A stretch of DNA of 64,000 nucleotides from Actinostola sp. cb2023 (lineage: Eukaryota; Cnidaria; Anthozoa; Actiniaria; Actinostolidae). The DNA is taken from the NCBI GenBank assembly GCA_033675265.1, contig JAUJYZ010000617.1, positions 186,001 to 250,000 on the forward strand. The letters run 5' to 3'. The notes beneath the pieces were generated by a model. That model searched no databases and was not told the origin of the DNA. It worked only from the letters and a program-made list of their open reading frames with translations. A program made the translations under genes and the position numbers. This document shows, piece after piece, positions 45,690 to 57,479 of this stretch. Positions within the stretch are counted from its first letter, which is position 1. Each line of letters opens with the position of its first letter.

Positions 45690-48415
45690 AATTTACAGTA
45701 AAACAGTCAGGGACCAGACAAAGGTGTCTGTCTTTAATAGAGAGTGAATTTACAGTAAAACAGTCAGGGACCAGACAAAGGTGTCTGTCTTTAATAGAGA
45801 GTGAATTTACAGTAAAACAGTCAGGGACCATACAAAGGTTTCTGTCTTTAATAGAGAGTGAATTTACAGTAAAACAGTCAGGGACCAGACAAAGGTTTCT
45901 GTCTTTAATAGAGAGTGAATTTACAGTAAAACAGTCAGGGACCAGACAAAGGTTTCTGTCTTTAATAGAGAGTGAATTTACAGTAAAACAGTCAGGGACC
46001 AGACAAAGGTGTCTGTCTTTAATAGAGAGTGAATTTACAGTAAAACAGTCAGGGACCATACAAAGGTTTCTGTCTTTAATAGAGAGTGAATTTACAGTAA
46101 AACAGTCAGGGACCAGACAAAGGTTTCTGTCTTTAATAGAGAGTGAATTTACAGTAAAACAGTCAGGGACCATACAAAGGTTTCTGTCTTTAATAGAGAG
46201 TGAATTTACAGTAAAACAGTCAGGGACCAGACAAAGGTTTCTGTCTTTAATAGAGAGTGAATTTACAGTAAAACAGTCAGGGACCAGACAAAGGTTTCTG
46301 TCTTTAATAGAGAGTGAATTTACAGTAAAACAGTCAGGGACCAGACAAAGGTTTCTGTCTTTAATAGAGAGTGAATTTACAGTAAAACAGTCAGGGACCA
46401 GACAAAGGTTTTTTTGTCTTTAATAGAGAGTGAATTTACAGTAAAACAGTCAGGGACCATACAAAGGTTTCTGTCTTTAATAGAGAGTGAATTTACAGTA
46501 AAACAGTCAGGGACCAGGCAAAGGTTTCTGTCTTTAATAGAGAGTGAATTTACAGTAAAACAGTCAGGGACCAGACAAAGGTTTCTGTCTTTAATAGAGA
46601 GTGAATTTACAGTAAAACAGTCAGGGACCAGACAAAGGTTTCTGTCTTTAATAGAGAGTGAATTTACAGTAAAACAGTCAGGGACCAGACAAAGGTTTCT
46701 GTCTTTAATAGAGAGTGAATTTACAGTAAAACAGTCAGGGACCAGACAAAGGTTTCTGTCTTTAATAGAGAGTGAATTTACAGTAAAACAGTCAGGGACC
46801 AGACAAAGGTTTCTGTCTTTAATAGAGAGTGAATTTACAGTAAAACAGTCAGGGACCAGACAAAGGTGTCTGTCTTTAATAGAGAGTGAATTTACAGTAA
46901 AACAGTCAGGGACCATACAAAGGTTTCTGTCTTTAATAGAGAGTGAATTTACAGTAAAACAGTCAGGGACCATACAAAGGTTTCTGTCTTTATAATAGAG
47001 AGTGAATTTACAGTAAAACAGTCAGGGACCAGACAAAGGTTTCTGTCTTTAATAGAGAGTGAATTTACAGTAAAACAGTCAGGGACCAGACAAAGGTTTC
47101 TGTCTTTAATAGAGAGGGAATTTACAGTAAAACAGTCAGGGACCAGACAAAGGTTTCTGTCTTTAATAGAGAGTGAATTTACAGTAAAACAGTCAGGGAC
47201 CAGACAAAGGTTTCTGTCTTTAATAGTGAATTTACAGTAAAACAGTCAGGGACCAGACAAAGGTTTCTGTCTTTAATAGAGAGTGAATTTACAGTAAAAC
47301 AGTCAGGGACCAGACAAAGGTTTCTGTCTTTAATAGAGAGTGAATTTACAGTAAAACAGTCAGGGACCAGACAAAGGTTTCTGTCTTTAATAGAGAGTGA
47401 ATTTACAGTAAAACAGTCAGGGACCATACAAAGGTTTCTGTCTTTAATAGAGAGTGAATTTACAGTAAAACAGTCAGGGACCAGACAAAGGTGTCTGTCT
47501 TTAATAGAGAGTGAATTTACAGTAAAACAGTCAGGGACCAGACAAAGGTGTCTGTCTTTAATAGAGAGTGAATTTACAGTAAAACAGTCAGGGACCATAC
47601 AAAGGTGTCTGTCTTTAATAGAGAGTGAATTTACAGTAAAACAGTCAGGGACCAGACAAAGGTTTCTGTCTTTTTAATAGAGAGTGAATTTACAGTAAAA
47701 CAGTCAGGGACCAGACAAAGGTGTCTGTCTTTAATAGAGAGTGAATTTACAGTAAAACAGTCAGGGACCAGACAAAGGTGTCTGTCTTTAATAGAGAGTG
47801 AATTTACAGTAAAACAGTCAGGGACCAGACAAAGGTGTCTGTCTTTAATAGAGAGTGAATTTACAGTAAAACAGTCAGGGACCATACAAAGGTGTCTGTC
47901 TTTAATAGAGAGTGAATTTACAGTAAAACAGTCAGGGACCAGACAAAGGTTTCTGTCTTTAATAGAGAGTGAATTTACAGTAAAACAGTCAGGGACCAGA
48001 CAAAGGTGTCTGTCTTTAATAGAGAGTGAATTTACAGTAAAACAGTCAGGGACCAGACAAAGGTGTCTGTCTTTAATAGAGAGTGAATTTACAGTAAAAC
48101 AGTCAGGGACCAGACAAAGGTGTCTGTCTTTAATAGAGAGTGAATTTACAGTAAAACAGTCAGGGACCAGACAAAGGTGTCTGTCTTTAATAGAGAGTGA
48201 ATTTACAGTAAAACAGTCAGGGACCATACAAAGGTTTCTGTCTTTAATAGAGAGTGAATTTACAGTAAAACAGTCAGGGACCAGACAAAGGTGTCTGTCT
48301 TTAATAGAGAGTGAATTTACAGTAAAACAGTCAGGGACCAGACAAAGGTGTCTGTCTTTAATAGAGAGTGAATTTACAGTAAAACAGTCAGGGACCAGAC
48401 AAAGGTTTCTGTCTT
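45690..48415. repeat. 57-bp minisatellite, about 48 copies, in the C/D spacer
   Basis: The unit contains gtctttaatagagagtgaat, ttacagtaaaacagtcaggg and accagacaaaggtttct. Copies differ mainly at two sites (ccagac/ccatac and gtttctg/gtgtctg). As 57 is 19 codons, one frame per strand stays open through long stretches. A few 2-base indels (46412, 46991, 47673) break those frames, which argues against coding. No splice or start context supports a protein. Confidence 0.96.
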
Positions 48416-48420
48416 TAAGA

Positions 48421-49339
48421 GAGAGGTGTTTGTCTTAGAGAGGTTCTGTTTTAGCGATCGAGGTGTCCGTCTTTGAGAAAGTCAATTTAGTACAGTATCG
48501 ACGTAAAACGGACCAGATAAAAAGGCATCAGTCTTAACCGCTTAATATCAACAATCGTTTGTTGGCTATCCGATCTGTTACAAATACACCTGTGAAAATT
48601 TTATTTGAGATCATCAAGTTATATTATTATTATTATATTATACTGCTACAAGAGAATGGGAGGTTTTATGGAATCTTTTTCTGACGTCAAAATCTGTCGC
48701 GAGTGGCCGTCAAACCGTCATTTTACTTGCTCAAAACTTCAATTTTAGATCGTTGAAGTCTAAATATCTGTCAAATATACCAAATATAAGTTACTTATAA
48801 ATAAACAAACAAACAAATGTCATCTAGTTGCTTGAAGAAAAACTAACAGACTTTGAAAGTTAGGTTCGAACATTTTGTAGATTTTGACGGCCACTACGTC
48901 ACACGTAAAACCTCCCATATGAAGTACCTCATGTCTGCTGGTAACTGCTAATAATGCTGCTGATAATGATGTATAACGGACCTTGAATATTGTATATTTA
49001 ATTCTAAAGAAACAAACATATTAATAGATTCAATAGATTGACATCAATAAATACCAAAATTCATAATTTATTACAACTGAGTATTCTTGGTGCCCATTGG
49101 ATGCTTTCATGACTAATAGTCCCAACCCAGAAGTCAGAGGAGTTTCGGCTTTGGGCCAAGTCACCTATACAATAGTGCCGTGAACCTCAGTTTTCAGTTA
49201 GTATAATTTGGAAGTCCATCGGCCGATTTGAATCACACTCTGATGTAAGAATCAGATCGGATCCGATATCATTCTGAGCCATTTCGCAAAAGTGATCTGT
49301 CAGGCTGAGAAAGACTCGTTGTGGTGTATCAACGCTGAA
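48421..49339. other. Spacer between genes C and D, part 2
   Basis: Imperfect continuation of the array to about 48530, then AT-rich sequence with no gene. From about 49050 the sequence begins to match the upstream region of gene C in inverted orientation (ccaaaattcataatttatta; cttggtgcccattgg). Confidence 0.5.
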
Positions 49340-49406
49340 CCGCTTCAAATAAGACCATCAGTCAGTTTTTATCTTCAGAGCAAAGCGAGCTAGCAGAAGA
49401 ACTGAA
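49340..49406 (+). promoter_or_regulatory. Proximal 5' flank of gene D, conserved with gene C
   Basis: Near-identical to the inverted 42506-42575. The ATG context is gaaATGa. No clear TATA box. Confidence 0.4.
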
Positions 49407-52400
49407 ATGAAGACGGCAGTTTGCCGCGTTGCGTTGTTCATTCTTTGTCACATCGTTGCAAGTCAAAGTCAAGAAGTTTTGTCGAATCCACATCGAGGGG
49501 CAAGATTTAAATCAGGCACGTTTGCCAACATCCAAGGTTAGTTTCCGCTGGTTGGATATCGTGTTACAAATCACTCATCACAGCTAATTTCTTTTTTGAC
49601 TTTGACGACAAACATTCTTTGTCGGGTTTACTTCTGAAATGAAAGTATAGAAGTGAAAAGACAAGTTTGTCTTGCCTGATATAAACACATAAACGTAAAC
49701 ACTGTTGCGTCGCAAAGCGAACAAATCGTTCATACTTCAATTTGACCACATTTCAACCTTGCTTTCCCTTTTTAAAATGTGAACTTAGAAAATGTACTCA
49801 GTTTTTACTATTAAACTCAGTTTCTGTATAACACGAATTCTTCGTTTGTCATTTGAATGAAGACAGATGTCTCACTGTTTGCTCACGAAAAACAAACTGA
49901 GTTCAGTTCTTCATCCAACTTTGCTCAGCTACACGATTATCGACTGATAACGCCACTTTCGACTCATTTTTGCTTTACTACGAACTAACGTTTCGCAAGA
50001 GACTCAATATCATGAGATTGTAAACTATGTCGGCTGTGATGCCCTGGATATACACCTATTTCAAATAACGTTGTCGCGTTCAAAGCAACAAGCGTCAAGC
50101 CAAGACCGAAGTGAATGCTGGTTTTGTGTTGGCAATTATTTAAATCACAATTGTTTCTATAAGGACTAATTACAAAATGTGAACATTTCCATAGAAAATA
50201 GGGCTGATTTAAATAATTTGCCAACAGCAAATGCATTCACTTCGGTCTTGGCTTGACGCTTGTTGCTTTGAACGCGACAACGTTATTTGAAATAGGTGTA
50301 TACCGGCTCAGTTAGCTAATCAAACACTTCCACAGTCTTCTGATGCAAAGTTATCATGAATTACCTTTTAAAAAGTGTTGGACTAGAATTTGAAATATCC
50401 ATAAACTGAAAATACTGAAAACTTTGAAACGTATTTCCAGTTAAACAATTAATTAAGTGATCTATTTTTGCTGTGAGATGCAGCAGCTAAATTGGCTTAC
50501 CGCTACCCATGCAGGCTTCCAGGGTTAGTTCGATGGGATGTCGTGAGTACAGGATAGCTGTTGCTGCTCGCCCACGCCCGTTCAGTTCCTGTCAAGTTTG
50601 ACCCAAATCGCTTACTTTTTCACAATGTCATAGATTTCCTTTAACCATTGAATTTATCATTATACACCGACGTAGTCCATACTAGTGTACTCGCTAGTTT
50701 CCATATAGATACACCTATTTCAAAAAAGGTTGTCAGAGAGAAAGGAGATAGGAGATAGGAGAATGCTTATTAAAAGACCAAAGTTGACTGCTGGTCAGTT
50801 TAAATTATTCTATCTTGGTTTCGAGTAATAATTACTTACAATTACCAGGGGCGTAGCGTGCATATGTACAATTTAAAATCCTTAATATATGTATATATTA
50901 TAAAAAACATAAAAATATTTAAAATAAAATGAAATCTAAGACAAAATCTTAACAGCTCACGGCAGATTACTTGCTGGAAACTACTCAGAAGGCAGGAAAA
51001 TGCTATTTTGGAGACCCTACACCTCAAACAAATTTCGGGGAGCATGCCCCCGCATCCCCCTACGAGTTTGCACCTTCGCCACTCGTCAGATTGTGTCCCC
51101 AATAAATTTCCCCTTTCAGTCAGTCATTGTAGGCATGTATAATGATGATTGTAGTTAGTACAGTCTCAAACAAAATAACTGATACCAAAAAACTGGCTTC
51201 GCCTCGGGTTATTATATCGCTATATATAACGGTAGCGGTATATAACCCGTTTACATAAATCCTTTACATAACCTTTACATAAATCCTTTACACAACCTTT
51301 ACATAAATCCTTTACACAACCAATACTCATAAAATCATTTACACAACCTTAACATAAATCCTTTATATAACCTTTACATAAATCCCCCCATAAAACTGAG
51401 TGATAAATGCATTTTACTATGTATTTATATAGCGATAAAGTCCGCTGGAAAACGAAGAAAATGGTATTTCCAAGGCTCTAGATTTCTAAATTTTCTAAAA
51501 GTACGCTACGCCCCTGATTACTGAAAGCTTTATGAACTAAATTGTCAGGTTATTTGCATATACATACACATCTATAGTACCATCTGGTCTTATAAGGGCG
51601 CGTTCACACTGGGGTTCTAGATCGATCTGAGATCGATCTGAGATCGATCTAGAAAAAAAAATTGCGTTCACACTTGGATCGATCTGAGATCGATCTGAGA
51701 TCGATCTCAGATCGATCTGAGTCCACTTTGGATTTGCGTTCACACTGGATACTTGAAAAGTTGTTATTTTTGGGAGAATCGGTAAGACGTTGGACTACGA
51801 CGCAGAAGTCTCGGGTTCGAATCCCAGTCAAATGTAGTATCAATAATTCTTTTTTTTTTCTTTCTTTCTTCTGTTTCTCTGAGTTAGATTTGCTCTATGG
51901 TGAAAATTTTCAATGTTAGTAGAATGATTTCGTATTAAACTCGTTTTTATATGGTCATGATTCTGCTTATATGTAAATTAGTTGTGAACATTCATGAGCA
52001 GTACGCTCGAGTGATGCACGTGATTATTCGTGACCACAACATTGCGGGATCATTGGATCGATCATGCCTTTGCTGCTTGTAAACGTGGCGTATATTGCTT
52101 TTGAAAATGACCAGGCTTAGATGGCGCTGTCTAGTGTAGTCTACATAGCTTTGGTTTGTGCAGGCCGTTTATGACTTCAACAGAAAAATCGTGTGACTTG
52201 TCTTGCGAAAAGGTGTTTGCAATTCAGCGCTCGCCCAAAATGTCGCAAGTCCTGCACGTGGCCTGTTGGGTGAACGCTCAAAATAAGGCCATACCGCCCC
52301 CTCCCCCAGCTTATAAGCCTTCCCGGTTATAGGCCCATATACTTTCAAACAACAACAATTGCCGTTTATAAGCCCACCCATAAACCATTACGAACTTGTA

Positions 52401-55400
52401 CAAGCCCAGGGCTTATAAGCTGCAGTTTACGCGGTGATATATTGAGAAACTGATGAGTCCCCGCAGGAAATACAAATAATAATTATTTGGATTATTTCAA
52501 GCCAGTTTGCTCAAAAGGCGCCATTATATCTCGTTTCAGTTGTTGCGCTTTGAACAACCTAACGGCCGTCTACACGTACGGTTCCGGACGAATTTGTAAC
52601 CGTTCAAAAAGTTGTACGTTTAGGCGTTCCGTTCACACGGAACTGTGCTATACGCGGCTTTTCCATCACCGTACGAGCCGTGATACAATAAATGACCGTC
52701 TATTTTCGCATTTCTTTATAAATGTAAATTGTGACTGACAAGCCCTACGGGAAATATTAAATAAAACATATGTATGTAAATGTTACTATAAAATATAGCT
52801 GACATTTCTAATTATATAAACATAGCCCACTTCTAGCACGCTTGCGTTCACACTTGGATCGATCTGAGATCGATCTCAGATCGATCTAGAAAAAAAAATT
52901 GCGTTCACACTTGGATCGATCTGAGATCGATCTGAGATCGATCTAGAAAAAAAAATTGCGTTCACACTTGGATCGATCTGAGATCGATCTCAGATCGATC
53001 TAGAAAAAAAAATTGCGTTCACACTTGGATCGATCTGAGATCGATCTGAGATCGATCTCAGATCGATCTCAGATCGATCTGAGGGAGCGTTCACACTGGA
53101 GTTGTAGATCGATCTGAGATCGATCTAGAAAAAAAAATTGCGTTCACACTTAGCTCGCATTTGACCTAGATCGATCTCAGATCGATCTCAGATCGATCTA
53201 GAATCCCAGTGTGAACGCGCCTTTAGAATGACCATTCACCATTCTCCTATCGCCTTTCTCTCTGACAACCTTTTTCGAAATAGGTGTATACATACACTCG
53301 ATTACAGAGAGGTTATAGCATGCATTTATAAATATCTAATGAGATCACACAAAGCGTGAAAACATCACTTATTTTTATAAACTCTATTTTGTCTCTTGAC
53401 TTGTATTGTTTTTTTCATGTTGGAAGTTTTGGCCATTAATCAATGGCATTCATCAGTATATTGTGTTTTTATGGCGCGATTAACGCTTTATTTGAACTTT
53501 GAAATCGTAACGCACAACAAAAGCGTACTGATCAGGAATGCCATTGATTAAAACAAGTCAAGAGACAACAAATTATTGATAAATATCACTTATATTCGCA
53601 TCAAGTCAGGTTAAAAAAGAATTTTCAGCAATATTTTGTGGTTAAACAGGCGTATTTTAGTATGTTTCACAATGTAATTCTTAACTTTATACATTAGTAA
53701 AAATAACTATACAGCTATTTCAAAAAAGGTTGGTGAAGGTTTTGTTGCATGTTGCATACCAAGCCCGAAATGCACTATGGGCGATGTGAATGGAGTCAGC
53801 GAAAGGTCACAACAATTATGGACTCTGGGAATTTTCCCAAACTTTGTCTTCGCAATATGGAGCAGGCATATTTTCTTCTGTATGTGCATGCTGACATTAT
53901 TTATCTATGATCCACAATACATTTCGGGCTTGGTATGCAAGATGCAAGATGCAAGATGCAAGATGCAAGATGCAACAAAACCTTCACCAACCTTTTTTGA
54001 AATAGCTGTATCTATAGTCACATATCAAGTTTCACGCACATCCACCATTAACGCCAGGCGTTACTTGCAGACCACAGGCAACCCATGCTTGCACACTAAT
54101 AAACATTTCTTCTTATTTTCTTTTTTCTTTTCTTTTTCTACCTTCAGGTGTAGCAGATAAACACATTATCGACACAATACGTGTGAGCGATAGCTTTGGA
54201 TGCCTGTATGAGTGTCTTTCACATCCAACTTGTCAATCATTCAACTTCCAAACAACAGGAAATCCCAAGCATCTTTGCGAGCTGAGTGAAAGTTCGATCG
54301 TGTCCAGTCCTTCGTGTCAACAACCAAGGCCAGGTTACAGCTATTTCTATCCCATTCAGGTACCAGTTCTGTTTCTTCATACAACAGTTATGAAGGCTGG
54401 AATACAATTATTAATCGGAACAACAGTCACGGCCTTTTCCTTTCTTCAACAGACCTTCCTCTCCCCTCCCTCTCCCCCTTAGACGCGCGGATTGCACAGC
54501 TTTTAATGATTTTAAAAAAACACTGAAAATAATCGATCATTTAATTTTGTGACATGCGATATTTGACAATAAAGTGACAATTTGTATCTAAATAAATAGT
54601 GAATACAAACATACGCACACCGTTGACATATGTTAGATTAAACTCGTTTTATGACGGCCTTTTCGTGTTCAAAGGGAACATAAATTCACGCGCTGAGATT
54701 TAGAAACTGGGCTGATCGGTAAAAATAGCTGCATTGCTAGAATATTGTAAGATTCAGTGAGAGGTGTGTGCCGGTAACTAATGCTTTATGCATCGCGCTA
54801 ACCAAGGATCAATTCTATAAGCTGATTTTCATCGGTAAATTTTTTGCGACTTTTTGCGGCGATTTGTGTAGAATCCGTCGGTGCCGCTAGTGTACATGTC
54901 GATTTTATCAAACACTCAACTTGTCTCTGAGCAAAATTCACTTATATGGTTGCTAGGCAGCCAGAAAATCTGCTCTTTCTTCCAGCTGCCAGGCTCATCT
55001 CAAGTTTAAGCGTAATTTATCACATTAATGTGAAATTGAAAATACCCATATCGATTACCGGCTATTCAAGAAAAAGTTGAAATCCTGATCAGTTGAAATT
55101 TAATTTGTCAGTTAAATTTTTAATCGCTGTCATTCGTCTGACGGTATTAGATATCAGTCAAGCTATCTTGTTATATCCGTCAAACTCGTTTGCTCATTGG
55201 TCGAGAGCACGTCACGTGTCACGTGGCGGGCGTCAAATCTTTAAAAAAAAAATAACTCCCGCGCGGGCGGTTAAATTCACGTGATCGAAGCGTGAGAAGG
55301 GAATAAATGCACGTGATCAAGTAAAAGTCCATGGAAAATACTTGTGGCACAATTTTTTCAGTGTTTAACTATGGGGATATAACAAAACATTTAATCACTG

Positions 55401-57434
55401 TTCCCTCGGGAAACCAGTTAATTTTGTTTCCCTCGAATCTCAACATTGAAATTCTAAATCGCGGGAAACAAAATCAACTGTTTCCCTCGGGACCAGTCAT
55501 TAAGTGTTTAATATCCAATCCAATACTACATTAGTCACACTTATAAAATTATACATTCCCACTTACGTTAACAGAACGCACCTCCATTCGTCCATTCATC
55601 CATTCATCCACGTGTCCATTCGTTCATTCCATCCATTCGTCCATGCGTCCACTCATCCATTCGTCCACGCGTCCATTCATCCATTCGTCCATTCATCCAT
55701 TCGTCCATTCATCCACGCGTCCATTCGTCCACGCGTCCATTCATCCACGCGTCCATTCATCCACGCGTCCATTCGTCCACGCGTTCATTCGTCCATTCGT
55801 CCATGCGTCCATTCGTCCATTCGTCCATTCGTCCATTCGTCCATTCGTCCATTCGTCCATTCGTCCATGCGTCCATTCGTCCATTCATCCACGTGTCCAT
55901 TCCGTCCATTCGTCCATTCGTCCATTCGTCCATTCATCCACGCGTCCATTCATCCATTCGTCCATTCGTCCATTCGTCCATTCGCCCATTCGTCCATTCG
56001 TCCATTCGTCCATTCGTCCATTCGTCCATTCGTCCATTCGTCCATTCGTCCATTCGTCCATTCGTCCATTCGTCCATTCGTCCATTCGTCCATTCATCCA
56101 ACAGCCTTTTATCCGTCCATTAATCCATCCGCGTCCTTCCGCCATATCCATTTATGTATATATCCGCCCTTTCGTCCATCCATTTTCACAATAGAACTAA
56201 TTAATAACTGTAATTGTTTGTAGAATAATGTACAGAAAATGTCGTGTGTCAATGGAACGACGTGTAAAAATGGGGGAACGTGCGAAACCGCGTGCAACGA
56301 ACGAAGTTGTGTCTGTAAATGTCAACAGTTTAACAAAGGCGAGCATTGTGAACAGTGGACCACAGGTATGTTTCTTATCCATCCATTCGTTCATTCATTC
56401 ATTCCTTTGTTTACAATGGAGCTGATTTTGTACATTTTTGATTTTTCAGACATTTCGTCTTGCAAAGACATCTTGAGCAAAACAAGGTATAACACAACCA
56501 TTGACTTGTAGCTTTCTTTAATGTTGTTTGAATTACTGTTTCCATGGCCAGCTACTATCGTTTTAGATTAGAAACTACATATATATAAACTACAAACTCT
56601 TATATTTTCACGCGCAGTTTTGGGGAGGGGTGGGGTGGTGGTAGGATTTTGAGGGTGGGGTGGGGGGTAGGGTTTTGAGGGGTGGGGTGGGGGTAGGGTT
56701 TGGAGGAGAGGGCGGGGGGAGTCAGGCTGGGTTTTCTAGTAACTGGTAAATCCCTTTTGTTCTAGTTATCGTAAAGACATGGCCTACACTTTGCTCATCG
56801 ACAACAAACAAACAGACATCTATTGTCATTTGTCCAGCAATCATTGCGGAAGTGGAGGGTGGACGCTGGCCATGAAAATTGACGGCTCAAAAACGGTAAC
56901 ATTGATTGATGTAAAACAGTGTGTTTGTAATGAATGTTGTTGTTAATATGATTTCCTGGTTAAATTTCATATTTCCAGGCACAGTTTGGCTACTCATCAT
57001 CTTTGTGGTCAAATAAGGAATCGTACAATTTGACAGCCGGTCAAACAGGTTTTGATAACTACCAAACCAAGATGCCAAGTTACTGGGCGATGCCTTTTCA
57101 GAAACTGTGTGTTGGTTTAAAAGTTGGTAATGACCTGAGATGGGCTGCCATATCTTATAGTGCTTCCTCTCTCTATGACGTCATTGCTGACGGGAAATTT
57201 CGAGCGTTCTCCATTGGCAAAGCCACGTGGCTATCTCTGATTGCTGGAGCATCGCTGCAGGCTAACTGCAACATGGAGGGCTTCAATATCGGTGTGGCAC
57301 GGATTGGTATCAAATCGAACAATGAAAATAATTGCATTACTCCTGATACTAACATTGGCTTTGGGTTGAATCACCATCATTCATGTGGAAATCGTGGCGG
57401 ACAATATGCGTTTGGATACATCATGATCCAATAG
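49407..57434 (+). CDS. Gene D: secreted PAN + EGF + SOMP5-like domain protein
   Basis: Six exons join in frame: 49407-49536, 54148-54359, 56236-56365, 56450-56486, 56766-56895 and 56979-57434, for 364 residues. The domains match gene C: signal peptide (MKTAVCRVALFILCHIVAS), PAN/apple (CLYECLSHPTCQSFNF), [27 protein letters not shown] and the C-terminal domain ending FGYIMIQ. The PAN exon differs from that of C at five of 71 residues. Two differences stand out. The EGF has an extra Cys (NERSCVC versus NERSYVC), and the C-terminus is about nine residues shorter (HHHSCGNRGGQYAFGY), with one Cys moved. Intron 1 gained several DNA transposons absent from C. Confidence 0.88.
50053..50298. mobile_element. 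Mariner-like MITE 1 in intron 1 of gene D
   Basis: Inverted ends start cacctatttcaaataacg, with near-perfect arms of about 65 bp (ttcaaagcaacaagcgtcaa; gaccgaagtgaatgc). TA lies on both sides (50051-50052 and 50299-50300). 246 bp. Confidence 0.85.
51594..53223. mobile_element. TIR element with expanded sub-terminal repeats
   Basis: Ends are agggcgcgttcacactgggg and the inverted cccagtgtgaacgcgcct. Next to each end are tandem runs of gatcgatctgagatcgatct joined by agaaaaaaaaattgcgttca (51604-51740 and 52845-53200). The target duplication is unclear. 51850-52840 contains no recognised gene. Confidence 0.75.
51765..51835 (+). repeat. tRNA-derived SINE-like head
   Basis: An A-box-like segment (gagaatcggtaagacgttgg) and a strong B-box/T-arm (tcgggttcgaatcccag) are spaced as in a tRNA. 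A T run follows at 51850. The anticodon arm and acceptor pairing are not convincing, so it is not called as a tRNA. Confidence 0.45.
53712..54008. mobile_element. Mariner-like MITE 3 in intron 1 of gene D
   Basis: Inverted ends start cagctatttcaaaaaaggtt with TA on both sides (53710-53711 and 54009-54010). The terminal sequence is related to the two elements upstream. A gatgcaa repeat expands the right arm. Confidence 0.82.
55585..56098. repeat. 8-bp (attcgtcc)n array in intron 2 of gene D
   Basis: About 64 copies of attcgtcc with attcatcc and acgcgtcc variants, ending about 135 bp before the EGF exon. It resembles the array in gene C but lies on the other side of that exon; a short tccatccattcgttcattc remnant is at 56378-56402, where the C array would be. 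Confidence 0.93.
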
Positions 57435-57479
57435 GCCCATTAAGAGAAAATAAGCCCACTAAGCCCAGGCTTAGCTAAG

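Larger units (their letters stand above)
50712..53286. mobile_element. Mariner-like TIR element 2 in intron 1 of gene D, carrying a second transposon
   Basis: Ends are cacctatttcaaaaaaggtt and the inverted aacctttttcgaaataggtg, followed inside by gtcagagagaaagg and its inverse. TA flanks (50710-50711 and 53287-53288). The interior has no transposase. It holds another TIR element (51594-53223) and a tRNA-like sequence. Confidence 0.8.
33406..57434. repeat. Large inverted duplication: gene C arm against gene D arm
   Basis: The arms are about 33.4-42.9 kb (minus) and 49.05-57.4 kb (plus). Exons, splice sites, the 5' flank and intron 1 sequence align in reverse complement; for example the region near 41680-41770 matches 49730-49830. 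The 6.1-kb spacer is not inverted. Arms differ in length because each intron gained different insertions. Confidence 0.88.

Noticed and set aside
45661..48227. VPDCFTVNSL-type 19-residue repeat protein
   Set aside because: The repeat frame is broken by small indels at several points, the opposite strand is equally open, and there is no transcript-like context.
51765..51835. True tRNA gene
   Set aside because: A- and B-boxes are present but acceptor and anticodon stems do not pair convincingly, and it sits inside a transposon; called SINE-like instead.
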